Assembly (NCBI RefSeq): GCF_003263515.1
Contig: NZ_JYDE01000011.1
Location: forward strand, 44,712-108,711
DNA from: Rahnella inusitata
GTDB taxonomy: Bacteria; Pseudomonadota; Gammaproteobacteria; Enterobacterales; Enterobacteriaceae
Direction of reading: 5' to 3'
Length of the DNA: 64,000 nucleotides
Position numbers and translations under genes: made by a program. The notes under the pieces were generated by a model. That model was not told the DNA's origin and ran no database searches. It saw only the letters and a list, made by a program, of their open reading frames with translations. Shown here piece by piece: positions 27,098-37,281 of the stretch; the first letter of the stretch is position 1, and the number at the start of each line of letters is the position of its first letter.

Positions 27098-28576
27098 ATG
27101 GCTAAAGATAAAAAACGCGGTTTCTTCTCCTGGTTTGGCCGTGGCCGTCAGGAAGAAGAGCAGCAGAAAGAAGAAACGCGCGAAGAGGTGCCGGTTGTCG
27201 AAGAACCCGGCGTTCCCGTTGAGCCGGAACCGATCGCCGAACCTGAGCCGGTTATCGAGCCTGAACCCCTGACAGAACCGGAACCCGATGTTGAGGAGCC
27301 TGCACGTTTAGAGGCCGCTGAGGAACTGGCAGAAGAAATTGTTCACATCACAGAACAGGTGGCGGCGCAGCAGGTCATTGAAGAATCTGCGGTTGCTGAA
27401 CCTGTTGTTATTGAAGCGGAAATCGAAGAACCCATTATTGTTGATGCGCCGGTCGTTGATGAACCGGTGGTATTGGAAGAGCAGATCATTGAAGACGACT
27501 TCGTTGAGTCAGCGGCTGAAATCGCCGAAGACGCCCGCGAAGATTCCCTGGATGCGGTCGATGATAATGTCGTCGTTGAAAATGAGCCGCTGCCGGTCGC
27601 GATGGATCCTATCGTTGTGCTGCCTGCCGGGGAAACCGAGCAGGAACGCCCGACCAAAGAAGGTTTCTTTACCCGCCTGAAACGCAGCCTGGTGAAAACC
27701 AGGCAGAATCTTGGCTCGGGCTTTGTCGGCCTGTTCCGCGGTAAGAAAATCGACGACGATCTGTTCGAAGAGCTGGAAGAACAGCTGCTGATCGCCGACG
27801 TTGGTGTCGAAACGACGCGCAAAATCATCACTTCTCTTACTGAACACGCTTCCCGCAAGCAGCTTAAAGACGCCGATGCGCTTTACGGCAAGCTGAAGGA
27901 AGAAATGTCCGAAATTCTGTCAAAAGTAGAGCAGCCACTGGATGTCAGCGGAAAAACCCCGTATGTCATTCTGATGGTCGGCGTAAACGGCGTCGGGAAA
28001 ACCACCACCATCGGTAAAATGGCGCGTCAGTTTGAAGCGCAGGGTAAATCGGTGATGCTGGCGGCGGGCGATACGTTTCGTGCGGCGGCGGTGGAGCAAT
28101 TGCAGGTCTGGGGTCAGCGCAACAAGATCCCGGTGATTGCACAGCATACCGGCGCGGATTCAGCTTCCGTGATTTTCGATGCCATTCAGGCGGCCAAAGC
28201 CCGCGGTATCGACGTGTTGATCGCCGATACCGCGGGACGTCTGCAAAACAAAGCGCATCTGATGGAAGAGTTGAAGAAGATCGTCCGCGTGATGAAGAAA
28301 CTCGACGAAGACGCGCCGCATGAGGTTATGCTGACGCTTGACGCCAGCACCGGCCAGAATGCGGTCAGTCAGGCCAAATTGTTTAACGAAGCAGTCGGGC
28401 TAACCGGCATTACGTTGACTAAACTGGACGGCACCGCAAAAGGCGGCGTGATATTCGCCATCGCCGATCAGTTCAGCATTCCGATTCGTTATATCGGGGT
28501 CGGCGAAGGTATCGAAGATTTGAGGCCGTTTAAGGCAGACGATTTTATTGAGGCACTTTTTGCCCGAGAGGATTAA
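27098..28576 (+). CDS. ftsY: Signal recognition particle receptor FtsY
   Basis: SRP receptor GTPase of 492 aa that docks ribosome-nascent chains at the inner membrane for SecYEG insertion. The basic N-terminus (MAKDKKRGFFSWFGRGRQ) binds lipid. The long acidic A domain (about 20-195) is rich in Glu-Pro and Val-Glu repeats and is poorly conserved. The NG GTPase domain (about 200-492) has G1 GVNGVGKTTT (Gly295-Thr302), G3 DTAGR, G4 TKLDGTAKGG and the C-terminal GVGEGIEDLRPF. First gene of ftsY-ftsE-ftsX, with a 5-base gap to ftsE. Confidence 0.97.
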   Translation: MAKDKKRGFFSWFGRGRQEEEQQKEETREEVPVVEEPGVPVEPEPIAEPEPVIEPEPLTEPEPDVEEPARLEAAEELAEEIVHITEQVAAQQVIEESAVAEPVVIEAEIEEPIIVDAPVVDEPVVLEEQIIEDDFVESAAEIAEDAREDSLDAVDDNVVVENEPLPVAMDPIVVLPAGETEQERPTKEGFFTRLKRSLVKTRQNLGSGFVGLFRGKKIDDDLFEELEEQLLIADVGVETTRKIITSLTEHASRKQLKDADALYGKLKEEMSEILSKVEQPLDVSGKTPYVILMVGVNGVGKTTTIGKMARQFEAQGKSVMLAAGDTFRAAAVEQLQVWGQRNKIPVIAQHTGADSASVIFDAIQAAKARGIDVLIADTAGRLQNKAHLMEELKKIVRVMKKLDEDAPHEVMLTLDASTGQNAVSQAKLFNEAVGLTGITLTKLDGTAKGGVIFAIADQFSIPIRYIGVGEGIEDLRPFKADDFIEALFARED

Positions 28577-28581
28577 TACGG

Positions 28582-29244
28582 ATGATTCGCTTTGAACAGG
28601 TCAGTAAAGCTTATCTGGGCGGACGACAGGCGCTTCAGGGCGTCAATTTTCACATCCAGCAAGCGGAAATGGCATTTCTGACCGGTCACTCTGGTGCGGG
28701 TAAAAGTACCCTGCTGAAGCTGATTTGCGGCATTGAGCGTCCGAGCGCCGGGCAGATTTTGTTTGGCGGCCACGACATCAGCCGCCTGAAATCCAGTGAA
28801 GTGCCGTTCCTGCGCCGTCAGATAGGGATGATCTTCCAGGATCACCATCTGCTAATGGATCGCACCGTGTACGACAACGTGGCGATGCCACTGATTATCG
28901 CCGGTGCCAGTACGGAAGACATTCGTCGCCGCGTATCGGCCGCGCTGGATAAAGTCGGGTTATTGGATAAAGCCAAAAACCTGCCGATCCAGCTGTCCGG
29001 TGGTGAGCAACAACGTGTGGGCATTGCCCGCGCGGTGGTCAACAAGCCTGCGGTGCTGCTGGCGGATGAACCGACCGGTAACCTTGACGGTGAACTGTCG
29101 GAAGGTATCTTGCGTTTATTCGAAGAATTTAACCGGGTTGGCGTCACCGTGCTGATGGCGACGCACGACGTGGGTCTGATTGCCCGTCGTAATTACCGCA
29201 CGCTGACGCTGAGTCAGGGCCGGATGTCGGGAGGAGTGTACTAA
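28582..29244 (+). CDS. ftsE: Cell division ATP-binding protein FtsE
   Basis: ATPase of the FtsEX complex (220 aa), which activates periplasmic amidases through EnvC to split septal peptidoglycan. Walker A is GHSGAGKST (residues 35-43). The ABC signature is LSGGEQQR, Walker B is [11 protein letters not shown] and the H-loop is ATHD. Its stop codon shares a base with the ftsX start (TAATG), giving tight co-translation. Confidence 0.97.
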   Translation: MIRFEQVSKAYLGGRQALQGVNFHIQQAEMAFLTGHSGAGKSTLLKLICGIERPSAGQILFGGHDISRLKSSEVPFLRRQIGMIFQDHHLLMDRTVYDNVAMPLIIAGASTEDIRRRVSAALDKVGLLDKAKNLPIQLSGGEQQRVGIARAVVNKPAVLLADEPTGNLDGELSEGILRLFEEFNRVGVTVLMATHDVGLIARRNYRTLTLSQGRMSGGVY

Positions 29245-30224
29245 TGGCGAACAGTCCAAACCCGACGAAAACCGCAAAAAGCGCCCGCGCAGCGAAAAGT
29301 AAAGCGTTGCAAGGGGGCTGGCGTGAACAGTGGCGCTATGCGTGGATGAACGCGCTGGCGGACATGCTGCGTCAGCCGCTGGCCACGCTGCTTACGGTAA
29401 TGGTGATTGCGATTTCCCTGACGCTGCCGAGCGTATGTTATCTGGTATGGAAAAACGTCAGTACGGCGGCCGAACAGTGGTACCCGACGCCACAGCTGAC
29501 GGTGTATCTCGACAAAGCGCTGGATGACAACGCGGCCGAAAACGTGGTGAAAACCCTTAAAACCGAAGCGGGCGTCGATAAAGTCAACTATCTCTCCCGC
29601 GAGGAAGCGATGGGCGAATTCCGCAACTGGTCTGGCTTTGGCGGCGCGATGGATATGCTTGAGCAAAATCCGTTGCCTGCGGTGGCCATCATTACGCCGA
29701 AAATGAATTTCCAGGACTCTGCAACGCTCAACACCTTGCGCGATCGTGTGGCGGCTGTGCAGGGCGTGGATGAAGTGCGTATGGACGACAGCTGGTTTGC
29801 CCGTCTGGCGGCGCTAACCGGTCTGGTGGGGCAGATAGCCGCGATGATCGGCATCCTGATGGTGATCGCTGTGTTCCTTGTCATTGGTAACAGTGTGCGT
29901 CTGAGCATCTTCAGCCGCCGCGATACCATCAACGTCATGAAGCTGATAGGCGCGACCGACGGCTTCATTTTGCGGCCCTTCCTCAATGGGGGCGCGATGC
30001 TCGGGTTCACAGGCGCATTGCTGTCACTGGTACTCTCCGAAGTACTGGTGCTGCGCCTTGAGAGCGTGGTGACTCAGGTCGCACAGGTCTTCGGTACGAC
30101 CTTTGACCTGCACGGGCTGGGCTGGGACGAAAGCCTGCTGCTGTTGCTGGTTTCCGCCATGATTGGATGGATCGCCGCCTGGCTGGCGACGGTGCAACAT
30201 TTACGGCGATTTACACCACAGTAG
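29244..30224 (+). CDS. ftsX: Cell division permease-like protein FtsX
   Basis: Membrane partner of FtsE (326 aa; E. coli 352), type VII ABC fold. A basic cytoplasmic N-terminus ([13 protein letters not shown]) precedes helix 1 (about 50-70). A periplasmic domain of about 100 residues ([15 protein letters not shown] to [13 protein letters not shown]) binds EnvC. Helices 2-4 fill the C-terminal third. The frame ends 330 bases before rpoH, with which it is always neighbour. Confidence 0.96.
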   Translation: MANSPNPTKTAKSARAAKSKALQGGWREQWRYAWMNALADMLRQPLATLLTVMVIAISLTLPSVCYLVWKNVSTAAEQWYPTPQLTVYLDKALDDNAAENVVKTLKTEAGVDKVNYLSREEAMGEFRNWSGFGGAMDMLEQNPLPAVAIITPKMNFQDSATLNTLRDRVAAVQGVDEVRMDDSWFARLAALTGLVGQIAAMIGILMVIAVFLVIGNSVRLSIFSRRDTINVMKLIGATDGFILRPFLNGGAMLGFTGALLSLVLSEVLVLRLESVVTQVAQVFGTTFDLHGLGWDESLLLLLVSAMIGWIAAWLATVQHLRRFTPQ

Positions 30225-30232
30225 TAAATTTT

Positions 30233-30419
30233 TGCTATAATCTCCCCCTGCTGCTCAAGAATCGTGTCACAGGGGGAGAGCTGCTTCACATCATTTCGCA
30301 TCATCTTTTCCTGCTTTCCCCGCAATGGCACAAATTCACTATCCAATAGTCAGTCTGTCACTTAGAGTCTTCAGACTGTTGAAACCGTCCATGAACTTTA
30401 TGTAAAATTCGTGGTCGAA
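30233..30419 (+). promoter_or_regulatory. rpoH promoter region (sigma-70 and sigma-E)
   Basis: Three elements lie in the 329-base ftsX-rpoH gap. An extended -10, TGCTATAAT, ends at 30241 and is followed by a perfect 9-bp hairpin CTCCCCCTG (30242-30250)/CAGGGGGAG (30270-30278). TTGAAA (30379-30384), 18 bp, TAAAAT (30403-30408) is a sigma-70 type promoter. GAACTT (30393-30398), 16 bp, TCGAA (30415-30419) matches the sigma-E promoter P3 of E. coli rpoH (GAACTT-N16-TCTGA). The region from about 30425 to the start is the mRNA leader, part of the heat-sensing structure in E. coli. Confidence 0.75.
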
Positions 30420-30553
30420 GAGCAGCGAATATGAAGGGCTCGGCGTTGCTTTGTTGTGGTCACTTTTCGTTAAAAGCAGACCGGCAGCGAGGCGGTATCA
30501 TCCCGCAGCAACGTGGTATAAAACCTGCATTACGTCATACATGAGAGGCTTGA

Positions 30554-31411
30554 ATGACCAAAGAAATGCGCGCTTTAGCATTAGTACCCCAAGGTAGCCT
30601 GGAAGCCTATGTTCGGGCGGCCAATGCCTATCCTATGCTCACCGCAGAGGAAGAACGGGCGCTGGCTGAACGGCTGCATTACGACGGTGACCTGGAAGCG
30701 GCTAAACACCTGATCCTGTCTCACCTGCGCTTTGTTGCTCACATTGCCCGCAACTATTCAGGTTACGGTTTGCCACAGGCAGACCTTATCCAGGAAGGTA
30801 ACATCGGCCTGATGAAAGCGGTTCGCCGTTTTAATCCGGAAGTCGGTGTGCGTCTGGTGTCCTTTGCGGTGCACTGGATCAAAGCAGAGATTCACGAATA
30901 TGTGCTGCGTAACTGGCGCATCGTGAAAGTCGCGACTACGAAAGCACAGCGTAAGCTGTTCTTTAATCTGCGCAAAAACAAACAGCGTTTGGGCTGGTTC
31001 AGCCACGACGAAGTGGAGCACGTTGCCCGCGAATTGGGTGTGACCAGCAAAGATGTGCTGGAAATGGAATCGCGCATGGCCGCACAGGACATGACGTTCG
31101 ACCCAACGCCGGATGACGAACCACGCGACGGCGCGGCGATGGCGCCGATGCTGTATTTGCAAGATAAGAGTTCTGACTTCGCAGAAAGCATCGAAGAAGA
31201 TAACTGGGATCGTGACGCGACAGACAAGCTCTCTTCCGCGATGGAAGGTCTGGATGAACGTAGCCAGGATATCATTCGTGCGCGCTGGCTGGATGACGAC
31301 AATAAATCCACTCTGCAGGAATTGGCCGATAAGTACGGCGTTTCAGCAGAACGTGTTCGTCAGCTGGAAAAGAACGCGATGAAGAAACTGCGCGTGGCGA
31401 TCGAAGCCTGA
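30554..31411 (+). CDS. rpoH: Heat-shock sigma factor RpoH (sigma-32)
   Basis: Directs RNA polymerase to heat-shock promoters; 285 aa (E. coli 284). Region 2 spans about 50-120 ([34 protein letters not shown]). The RpoH box [10 protein letters not shown] occupies 132-141 and is the family marker and a degradation/RNAP contact. Region 4.2 is the C-terminal helix-turn-helix ([27 protein letters not shown]). Transcription by sigma-E and sigma-70 promoters is predicted upstream, and translation is probably temperature controlled through the leader and 5' codons (known in E. coli). Confidence 0.98.
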   Translation: MTKEMRALALVPQGSLEAYVRAANAYPMLTAEEERALAERLHYDGDLEAAKHLILSHLRFVAHIARNYSGYGLPQADLIQEGNIGLMKAVRRFNPEVGVRLVSFAVHWIKAEIHEYVLRNWRIVKVATTKAQRKLFFNLRKNKQRLGWFSHDEVEHVARELGVTSKDVLEMESRMAAQDMTFDPTPDDEPRDGAAMAPMLYLQDKSSDFAESIEEDNWDRDATDKLSSAMEGLDERSQDIIRARWLDDDNKSTLQELADKYGVSAERVRQLEKNAMKKLRVAIEA

Positions 31412-31430
31412 TAAGTGCGTTTCTGACGTG

Positions 31431-31458
31431 AAAAAGCGACCTTCGGGTCGCTTTTTTT
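31431..31458. terminator. Bidirectional terminator between rpoH and panM
   Basis: AAAAA-GCGACC-TTCG-GGTCGC-TTTTTTT (stem 31436-31441 and 31446-31451, UUCG tetraloop). A-run on the other side allows minus-strand use by panM. Confidence 0.93.
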
Positions 31459-31476
31459 ATACCTGAAACCCAGACG

Positions 31477-31854
31477 TTATTTCTTCCAGACATTCCCTTC
31501 GCGTACAAACCTGCACGCCCGCATAAACGCATCCAGTACTCTTTCAGGTTCCGCCTTCATCTCCCAGCTGTTGATTTGAGGCAACTGTACCTGCGCATCT
31601 TCCATCAAATACAACCCGACGCCGCGACGGCGTGTCACTTCACGCACCAGCAGGTCACTGAGTTCGGCGTGTGTGCCGTTTAGCCGGATTTTCACTGCGC
31701 CCAGAATACGTTCGTTGAAGACGGCAGCGAATAACGCACGGTCCGGTTTCAGGCAGTTTTGCCAATCGCTTTCGGTTTGCTCAGGCCAGATTTTTGCCAG
31801 ATCAATCAGGTCTTGTGCGCTGAGTGAAGTGAGTCTTTGGATAGTTAATTTCAT
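31477..31854 (-). CDS. panM: PanD maturation factor PanM (PanZ)
   Basis: GNAT-fold protein of 125 aa that triggers autocleavage of pro-aspartate decarboxylase (PanD) to form its pyruvoyl group and, with acetyl-CoA, limits pantothenate synthesis. The start MKLTIQRL and the acetyl-CoA loop VREVTRRRGVGLYLMED (about residues 68-84) are diagnostic. The C-terminal half is more divergent than the core. In E. coli panM sits between livJ and livK; here livJ is missing, and panM is between rpoH and livK. Confidence 0.92.
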   Translation of the reverse strand: MKLTIQRLTSLSAQDLIDLAKIWPEQTESDWQNCLKPDRALFAAVFNERILGAVKIRLNGTHAELSDLLVREVTRRRGVGLYLMEDAQVQLPQINSWEMKAEPERVLDAFMRACRFVREGNVWKK

Positions 31855-32257
31855 GAGGCGGACAGGTCAGAAAATGGGAAAGCCAGTGTAGCGGAATCCA
31901 CTAAAAACGGTGCGTAACTTTTTTTGTACAGTATCAAGTCGAAAACTTTTTTTCAGATCCCTGTATAAGCGATAAATGTTGGCTTTAATCAATAATGCCA
32001 GCGTTAACCACTGATTGTTTGAAAAGGAACCGCGTATTCGCCCAGATAAAATTCTGTTTACACCTCATATTTCTGATTGTGCTATTTGATTTGCAGAAGA
32101 AAATTCCTGTTTAATGATATGAATTATAAAGTCTTATTTGAAAATTAGACGAAATAAGCCGGTAACTCGTTATTACTTATACTAAATTTCTTAAGTGATG
32201 ATGTTTTGAACAGGCAAAGAAAGAGCAAACCACAACACACATCAACGGGGTAATCGG
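31855..32257 (+). other. Long AT-rich control region upstream of the liv operon
   Basis: A 403-base region with no ORF of note, divergent between panM and livK. It is clearly richer in A and T than its neighbours, with a TATACT at 32178-32183 as a possible -10 and a GGGGTAA ribosome site at 32248-32254. E. coli liv promoters are controlled by Lrp, whose sites are AT-rich and degenerate; I cannot place one with confidence. No sRNA could be identified. Confidence 0.5.
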
Positions 32258-33370
32258 ATGAAAGTAACAAAGGGTAAGATCTGGCTGGCAGGGTGTATCG
32301 CGTTGGCAATGAGCCAGGCTGCGTTTGCAAAAGACATTAAAGTTGCCATCGTCGGCGCAATGTCAGGGCCGGTTGCCCAGTATGGCGATATGGAATTTAC
32401 GGGCGCAAAACAAGCTATCGCTGATATCAACGCCAAAGGCGGCGTAAAAGGCGACAAACTGGTTGGCGTCGAATACGACGATGCGTGTGACCCGAAACAA
32501 GCCGTCGCCGTGGCGAACAAAGTGATCAACGACGGTATCCGTTACGTGATCGGCCATCTGTGTTCTTCTTCTACTCAGCCCGCTTCCGATATCTATGAAG
32601 ACGAAGGCGTGCTGATGATTACGCCAGCCGCGACCAACGCGGATTTGACCACCCGTGGTTACAAAATGGTGATGCGCACCACCGGTCTGGATTCCGATCA
32701 GGGCCCGACGGCGGCGAAATACATCCTCGACACCATTAAGCCAAAACGTATTGCCGTTGTGCATGACAAACAACAGTACGGCGAAGGCCTTGCACGCTCT
32801 GTTCAGGACGCGCTGAAAAAAGGCGGCGGTAACGTCGTGCTGTTTGAAGGTGTGACCGCAGGCGACAAAGATTTCTCCACGCTGGTGGCACGTCTGAAGA
32901 AAGATAACGTCGACTTCGTGTACTTTGGCGGCTACTACCCGGAAATGGGCCAGATCCTGCGCCAGTCCAAACAGGCCGGTCTGAACGCCAAATTCATGGG
33001 GCCGGAAGGCGTGGGCAACTCCTCACTGTCTAACATCGCCGGTGATGCGTCTGAAGGGATGTTCGTTACCCTGCCAAAACGCTATGACCAGGTGCCGGCT
33101 AACCAGCCAATCGTTGATTCCCTGAAAGCCAAGAAACTGGATCCAACCGGTCCGTTCGTCTGGACGACTTACGCCGCATTGCAGGCGCTGACCACCGGTA
33201 TGGAACGCAGTGGCAGCATGGAACCGGCAGACATTGCTAAAAACCTGAAATCAGCTTCAGTGGATACCGTCATGGGACCGCTGAGCTGGGATGAGAAGGG
33301 CGATCTGAAAGGATTCGAATTCGGTATTTTCGAATGGCATAAAGACGGCACGTCTACCCCTATCAAATAA
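32258..33370 (+). CDS. livK: Branched-chain amino acid binding protein LivK/LivJ
   Basis: Periplasmic solute-binding protein for leucine, isoleucine and valine (370 aa). A 24-residue signal peptide ends at AAFA. The mature start [20 protein letters not shown] and the [18 protein letters not shown] segment with the ligand-binding Ser/Thr residues are typical. A disulfide pair is likely (CDPKQA and HLCSSS). Features of both E. coli paralogues occur (Leu-specific LivK and LIV-specific LivJ), so specificity cannot be called. It is named livK by position before livHMGF. No second copy is present. A palindromic repeat follows, before livH. Confidence 0.93.
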   Translation: MKVTKGKIWLAGCIALAMSQAAFAKDIKVAIVGAMSGPVAQYGDMEFTGAKQAIADINAKGGVKGDKLVGVEYDDACDPKQAVAVANKVINDGIRYVIGHLCSSSTQPASDIYEDEGVLMITPAATNADLTTRGYKMVMRTTGLDSDQGPTAAKYILDTIKPKRIAVVHDKQQYGEGLARSVQDALKKGGGNVVLFEGVTAGDKDFSTLVARLKKDNVDFVYFGGYYPEMGQILRQSKQAGLNAKFMGPEGVGNSSLSNIAGDASEGMFVTLPKRYDQVPANQPIVDSLKAKKLDPTGPFVWTTYAALQALTTGMERSGSMEPADIAKNLKSASVDTVMGPLSWDEKGDLKGFEFGIFEWHKDGTSTPIK

Positions 33371-33393
33371 AACCGCACCAAAGTGGTCCTCCG

Positions 33394-33489
33394 CTCCCTC
33401 CCTGTGAAGGGGAGGGCTGGGGTGGGGTATTAATGGCAACAGTGTTGTTTACTAAACTCCCTCCCAACCTCCCCTTCGCAGGGGGAGGA
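33394..33489. repeat. Composite palindromic repeat, copy 1 (livK-livH)
   Basis: A stem-loop unit (CCCTCCC around 33396-33402 with GGGGAGGG at 33409-33416) is followed by GCTGGGGTGGGGT, then by TATTAATGGCAAC (33428-33440). An inverted unit comes next: CTCCCTCCCAACC with CCTCCCC (33468-33474)-TTCGCA-GGGGGAGG (33481-33488). The two units are inverted with respect to each other, so the whole 96-bp element can fold into one cruciform or two hairpins. The same composite element occurs at 40483-40590. Confidence 0.85.
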
Positions 33490-33530
33490 GTAGCACAAGT
33501 TATCAAACCCTTGATTTATAAGGATAGGGT

Positions 33531-34457
33531 ATGTCAGAGCAGTTCCTCTATTTCACTCAGCAGATGTTCAACGGCGTAACGTTGGGCAGTACTTACGCGC
33601 TGATCGCCATCGGTTACACCATGGTTTACGGCATTATCGGCATGATCAACTTCGCCCACGGCGAGGTGTATATGATCGGCAGCTATGTCTCCTTTATCGT
33701 GATTGCCGCCCTGATGATGATGGGTATCGATGCCAGCTGGTTGCTGATCGGTGCCGGATTTATCGCGGCGATTGTGATTTCCAGTGCCTACGGCTGGAGT
33801 ATTGAACGCGTGGCGTATAAGCCGGTGCGTAACTCCAAACGTCTGATCGCACTGATTTCCGCCATCGGGATGTCCATATTCTTACAAAACTATGTCAGCC
33901 TGACGCAGGGCTCGCGCGATCTCGCCTTACCGAGCCTGGTCACCGGCCAGTGGACGATCGGCGAAACTAACGGCTTCGCGGCGACCATCAGCACCATGCA
34001 GCTGATCATCTGGGTTGTGACCTTTATCGCCATGCTGGCACTGACGCTGTTCATTCGCTATTCGCGCATGGGCCGTGCCTGCCGCGCTTGCGCTGAAGAT
34101 CTCAAAATGGCGAGCCTTCTTGGGATAAGCACAGACCGTGTGATCTCCCTGACGTTTGTTATCGGCGCTCTGATGGCGGCGGTGGCAGGTGTGCTGCTCG
34201 GTCAGTTCTATGGCGTAATTAACCCGTACATCGGTTTTATGGCCGGGATGAAAGCCTTCACCGCGGCGGTGCTTGGCGGTATCGGCAGCATTCCGGGCGC
34301 AATGATCGGCGGCCTGATCCTTGGCGTGGCCGAAGCGCTGACTTCCGCTTATCTGAGTACTGAATACAAAGACGTGGTCTCCTTCGCGCTTCTGATCGTC
34401 GTGTTACTGGTGTTGCCGACCGGTATTCTGGGCCGTCCGGAGGTAGAGAAAGTATGA
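33531..34457 (+). CDS. livH: Branched-chain amino acid ABC permease LivH
   Basis: One of two permease subunits of the Liv system; 308 aa, same as E. coli, with about eight hydrophobic helices. The conserved start includes [36 protein letters not shown]. The ATPase-contact loop is [20 protein letters not shown] (about residues 185-205). A ribosome site AAGGATAGGGT precedes the ATG. The stop codon overlaps the livM start (ATGA). Confidence 0.96.
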   Translation: MSEQFLYFTQQMFNGVTLGSTYALIAIGYTMVYGIIGMINFAHGEVYMIGSYVSFIVIAALMMMGIDASWLLIGAGFIAAIVISSAYGWSIERVAYKPVRNSKRLIALISAIGMSIFLQNYVSLTQGSRDLALPSLVTGQWTIGETNGFAATISTMQLIIWVVTFIAMLALTLFIRYSRMGRACRACAEDLKMASLLGISTDRVISLTFVIGALMAAVAGVLLGQFYGVINPYIGFMAGMKAFTAAVLGGIGSIPGAMIGGLILGVAEALTSAYLSTEYKDVVSFALLIVVLLVLPTGILGRPEVEKV

Positions 34458-35743
34458 AGCGCCTGAACCTCTTAAATGCGCTGGTCTCTGCGTTTGTCCT
34501 GCTGATTCTGGCGGCATTCATCATGGGGCTGCAACTGAGCCTCGACGGCACCAAACTGGTGGTGAACGGCGCGGGCGAAGTGCGCTGGACGTGGATCGCC
34601 ATCGGCTGTGCGATTGTCTTTGTTTTCCAACTGTTCCGCCCGATGGTGAGCAGCGGTCTGAAGAAAGTCTCCGGGCCGGGCTGGGTTCTGCCGAGTTTTG
34701 ACGGCTCGACGCCGAAACAAAAACTGCTGGCGCTGGTTCTGATCATCGCTGCTATCGCCTGGCCGTTTATCGTCTCGCGTGGCACGGTGGACATCGCCAC
34801 GCTGACGCTCATCTACATCATGCTGGGTCTCGGTCTGAACGTCGTCGTGGGCTTATCGGGCCTGCTGGTGCTGGGCTACGGCGGTTTTTACGCCATCGGC
34901 GCCTACACCTACGCGCTGCTCAACCATTATTACGGCATTGGTTTCTGGGAGGCATTACCGCTGGCCGGGTTGGTCTCGGCGGCGTTTGGTTTCCTGCTCG
35001 GATTCCCGGTGCTGCGATTGCGAGGTGATTATCTGGCGATCGTGACGCTCGGTTTCGGCGAAATCGTGCGTATTCTGCTGCTTAATAACACCGAACTGAC
35101 CGGCGGCCCGAACGGCATCAGCCAGATCCCCAAACCGACGCTGTTCGGACTGGAATTCAGCCGGACACCGCGCGACGGTGGCTGGGACACGTTCAGCAAC
35201 TTCTTCGGCGTCGCCTATGACCCGAGCGACCGCATTATCTTCCTTTACATGGTCGCGCTGCTGCTGGTGGTCGCCACGCTGTTCATCATCAACCGTTTGC
35301 TGCGGATGCCGCTGGGCCGTGCGTGGGAAGCGCTGCGTGAAGATGAAATCGCCTGCCGCTCTCTTGGCCTGAATCCGACCCGCATCAAACTCACCGCGTT
35401 CACCATCAGCGCTGCGTTTGCCGGTTTCGCCGGTACGCTGTTTGCTGCACGTCAGGGCTTCGTCAGCCCGGAATCCTTTACCTTTGCGGAATCCGCTTTC
35501 GTGCTGGCTATCGTGGTGCTCGGCGGAATGGGCTCACAGTTTGCGGTCATCCTGGCGGCTATCCTGCTGGTAGTGTCGCGGGAGCTGATGCGTGATCTTA
35601 ACGAATACAGCATGTTACTTCTCGGTGCTTTGATGGTGCTGATGATGATCTGGCGTCCGCAGGGCTTACTGCCGATGAAGCGCCCGCAGCTCAAACTGAA
35701 GCTGTCTAAAAAACAAATCGCCGATCAGGGGGAACAGGCATGA
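34454..35743 (+). CDS. livM: Branched-chain amino acid ABC permease LivM
   Basis: Second permease subunit; 429 aa (E. coli 425). A hydrophobic N-terminal extension (1-90) is typical of enterobacterial LivM. The core starts near residue 110 ([39 protein letters not shown]). The coupling loop is [27 protein letters not shown] near residue 295. The C-terminus is basic and cytoplasmic. It overlaps livH and livG by 4 bases each. Confidence 0.96.
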   Translation: MKRLNLLNALVSAFVLLILAAFIMGLQLSLDGTKLVVNGAGEVRWTWIAIGCAIVFVFQLFRPMVSSGLKKVSGPGWVLPSFDGSTPKQKLLALVLIIAAIAWPFIVSRGTVDIATLTLIYIMLGLGLNVVVGLSGLLVLGYGGFYAIGAYTYALLNHYYGIGFWEALPLAGLVSAAFGFLLGFPVLRLRGDYLAIVTLGFGEIVRILLLNNTELTGGPNGISQIPKPTLFGLEFSRTPRDGGWDTFSNFFGVAYDPSDRIIFLYMVALLLVVATLFIINRLLRMPLGRAWEALREDEIACRSLGLNPTRIKLTAFTISAAFAGFAGTLFAARQGFVSPESFTFAESAFVLAIVVLGGMGSQFAVILAAILLVVSRELMRDLNEYSMLLLGALMVLMMIWRPQGLLPMKRPQLKLKLSKKQIADQGEQA

Positions 35744-36510
35744 GCACGCAACCTCTGTTAGCCGTTGAAGGTCTGACGATGCGTTTTGGCGGCCTGCTGG
35801 CAGTCAATAACGTGGCGCTGAACCTTAATCAGGGCGAAATCGTTTCACTGATCGGCCCGAACGGTGCCGGTAAAACCACGGTGTTCAACTGCCTGACTGG
35901 TTTCTACAAACCGAGCGGCGGCACCATCAAACTACGCGAACAGCATCTTGAAGGATTGCCGGGGCAGAAAATTGCCCGTATGGGCGTCGTCAGGACATTC
36001 CAGCATGTGCGACTGTTCCGCGAAATGACGGTGATCGAAAACCTGCTGGTCGCCCAGCATCAGCATCTGAAAAGTGGCGTGCTGGCCGGTTTGTTCAAAA
36101 CACCGGGCTTTCGCCGTGCCGAAGCTGATGCACTGGATCGCGCCGCCGACTGGCTGGAGCGCGTCGGTTTACTTGAGCTGGCGAACCGTCAGGCGGGTAA
36201 TCTGGCGTACGGTCAGCAGCGTCGTCTGGAGATTGTTCGCTGCATGGTGACGCGTCCGGAAATCCTGATGCTCGATGAGCCTGCTGCCGGACTGAATCCG
36301 CGCGAAACCGAAGAGCTGAACCAGCTGATCGCCGAACTGCGTAACCAGCACAGCGTGTCGGTGTTGCTGATTGAGCACGATATGAAACTGGTGATGGGCA
36401 TTTCCGACCGCATCTACGTGGTAAATCAGGGTACGCCGCTGGCGCAGGGCACACCGGCTGAAATTCGTAACAATCCGGATGTGATCCGTGCGTATCTTGG
36501 CGAAGGGTAA
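35740..36510 (+). CDS. livG: Branched-chain amino acid ABC ATPase LivG
   Basis: ATPase subunit of 256 aa (E. coli 255). Walker A is GPNGAGKTT near residue 38. The family-specific insertion [29 protein letters not shown] lies at about 115-145. The signature is NLAYGQQRR, and Walker B is [14 protein letters not shown]. The ATG overlaps the livM stop (ATGA). livF follows after 13 bases. Confidence 0.96.
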   Translation: MSTQPLLAVEGLTMRFGGLLAVNNVALNLNQGEIVSLIGPNGAGKTTVFNCLTGFYKPSGGTIKLREQHLEGLPGQKIARMGVVRTFQHVRLFREMTVIENLLVAQHQHLKSGVLAGLFKTPGFRRAEADALDRAADWLERVGLLELANRQAGNLAYGQQRRLEIVRCMVTRPEILMLDEPAAGLNPRETEELNQLIAELRNQHSVSVLLIEHDMKLVMGISDRIYVVNQGTPLAQGTPAEIRNNPDVIRAYLGEG

Positions 36511-36523
36511 GGGACAGAACACG

Positions 36524-37225
36524 ATGTTGTCATTCAATCAGGTATCCGCCCATTACGGCAAAATTCAGGCGCTGCACGAAGTCAGCCTGAGCATTAATAA
36601 AGGTGAAATCGTCACGCTGATCGGCGCGAACGGCGCGGGGAAAACCACGCTGCTCGGCAGTTTGTGTGGCGAACCGCGCGCGTCGCACGGCTCGATTATT
36701 TTCGAAGGGCAGGACATCACGCAGTGGCAGACCGCCAAAATCATGCGCGGCGATATCGCGATTGTGCCGGAAGGCCGTCGCGTATTCTCGCGGATGACGG
36801 TGGAAGAAAATCTGGCGATGGGCGGCTTCTTTGCCACTCGTGAACAGTTCCACTCGCGTCTGGAGCGCGTTTTCCAGCTGTTCCCGCGCCTGAAAGAGCG
36901 TCGCGTCCAGCGTTCCGGCACCATGTCCGGCGGTGAGCAACAGATGCTGGCGATTGGTCGTGCGCTAATGAGCCAGCCGCGTCTGCTGCTGCTCGATGAA
37001 CCTTCACTCGGGCTTGCGCCGATCATCATTCAGCAGATTTTCGACACTATCCAGCAACTGCGCGAAGAGGGGATGACCATCTTCCTGGTGGAGCAAAACG
37101 CCAATCAGGCGCTGAAACTCGCCGATCGCGGTTATGTGCTGGAGAACGGTCATGTCGTGCTGGAAGACACCGGCGCGGCGTTGCTGGCCAACGAAGCGGT
37201 GCGCGCGGCGTATTTAGGCGCTTGA
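36524..37225 (+). CDS. livF: Branched-chain amino acid ABC ATPase LivF
   Basis: Second ATPase of the Liv system; 233 aa (E. coli 237). Walker A is GANGAGKTT near residue 36. The signature is TMSGGEQQML, and Walker B is LLLDEPSLGLAP. The start MLSFNQVSAHYGKIQ at 36524 is chosen because it matches the family; the frame stays open to 36488, which would overlap livG. It is the last gene of livKHMGF and is followed by an intrinsic terminator. Confidence 0.95.
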   Translation: MLSFNQVSAHYGKIQALHEVSLSINKGEIVTLIGANGAGKTTLLGSLCGEPRASHGSIIFEGQDITQWQTAKIMRGDIAIVPEGRRVFSRMTVEENLAMGGFFATREQFHSRLERVFQLFPRLKERRVQRSGTMSGGEQQMLAIGRALMSQPRLLLLDEPSLGLAPIIIQQIFDTIQQLREEGMTIFLVEQNANQALKLADRGYVLENGHVVLEDTGAALLANEAVRAAYLGA

Positions 37226-37245
37226 TATTACAATAATAAATTTGA

Positions 37246-37274
37246 AACCAGTCTGGTTGGGCAGACTGGTTTTG
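37246..37274 (+). terminator. Terminator of the liv operon
   Basis: AACCAGTCTG (37246-37255), 6-base loop, CAGACTGGTT (37262-37271) followed by TTT, 20 bases after livF. Confidence 0.85.
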
Positions 37275-37281
37275 AGTTACG

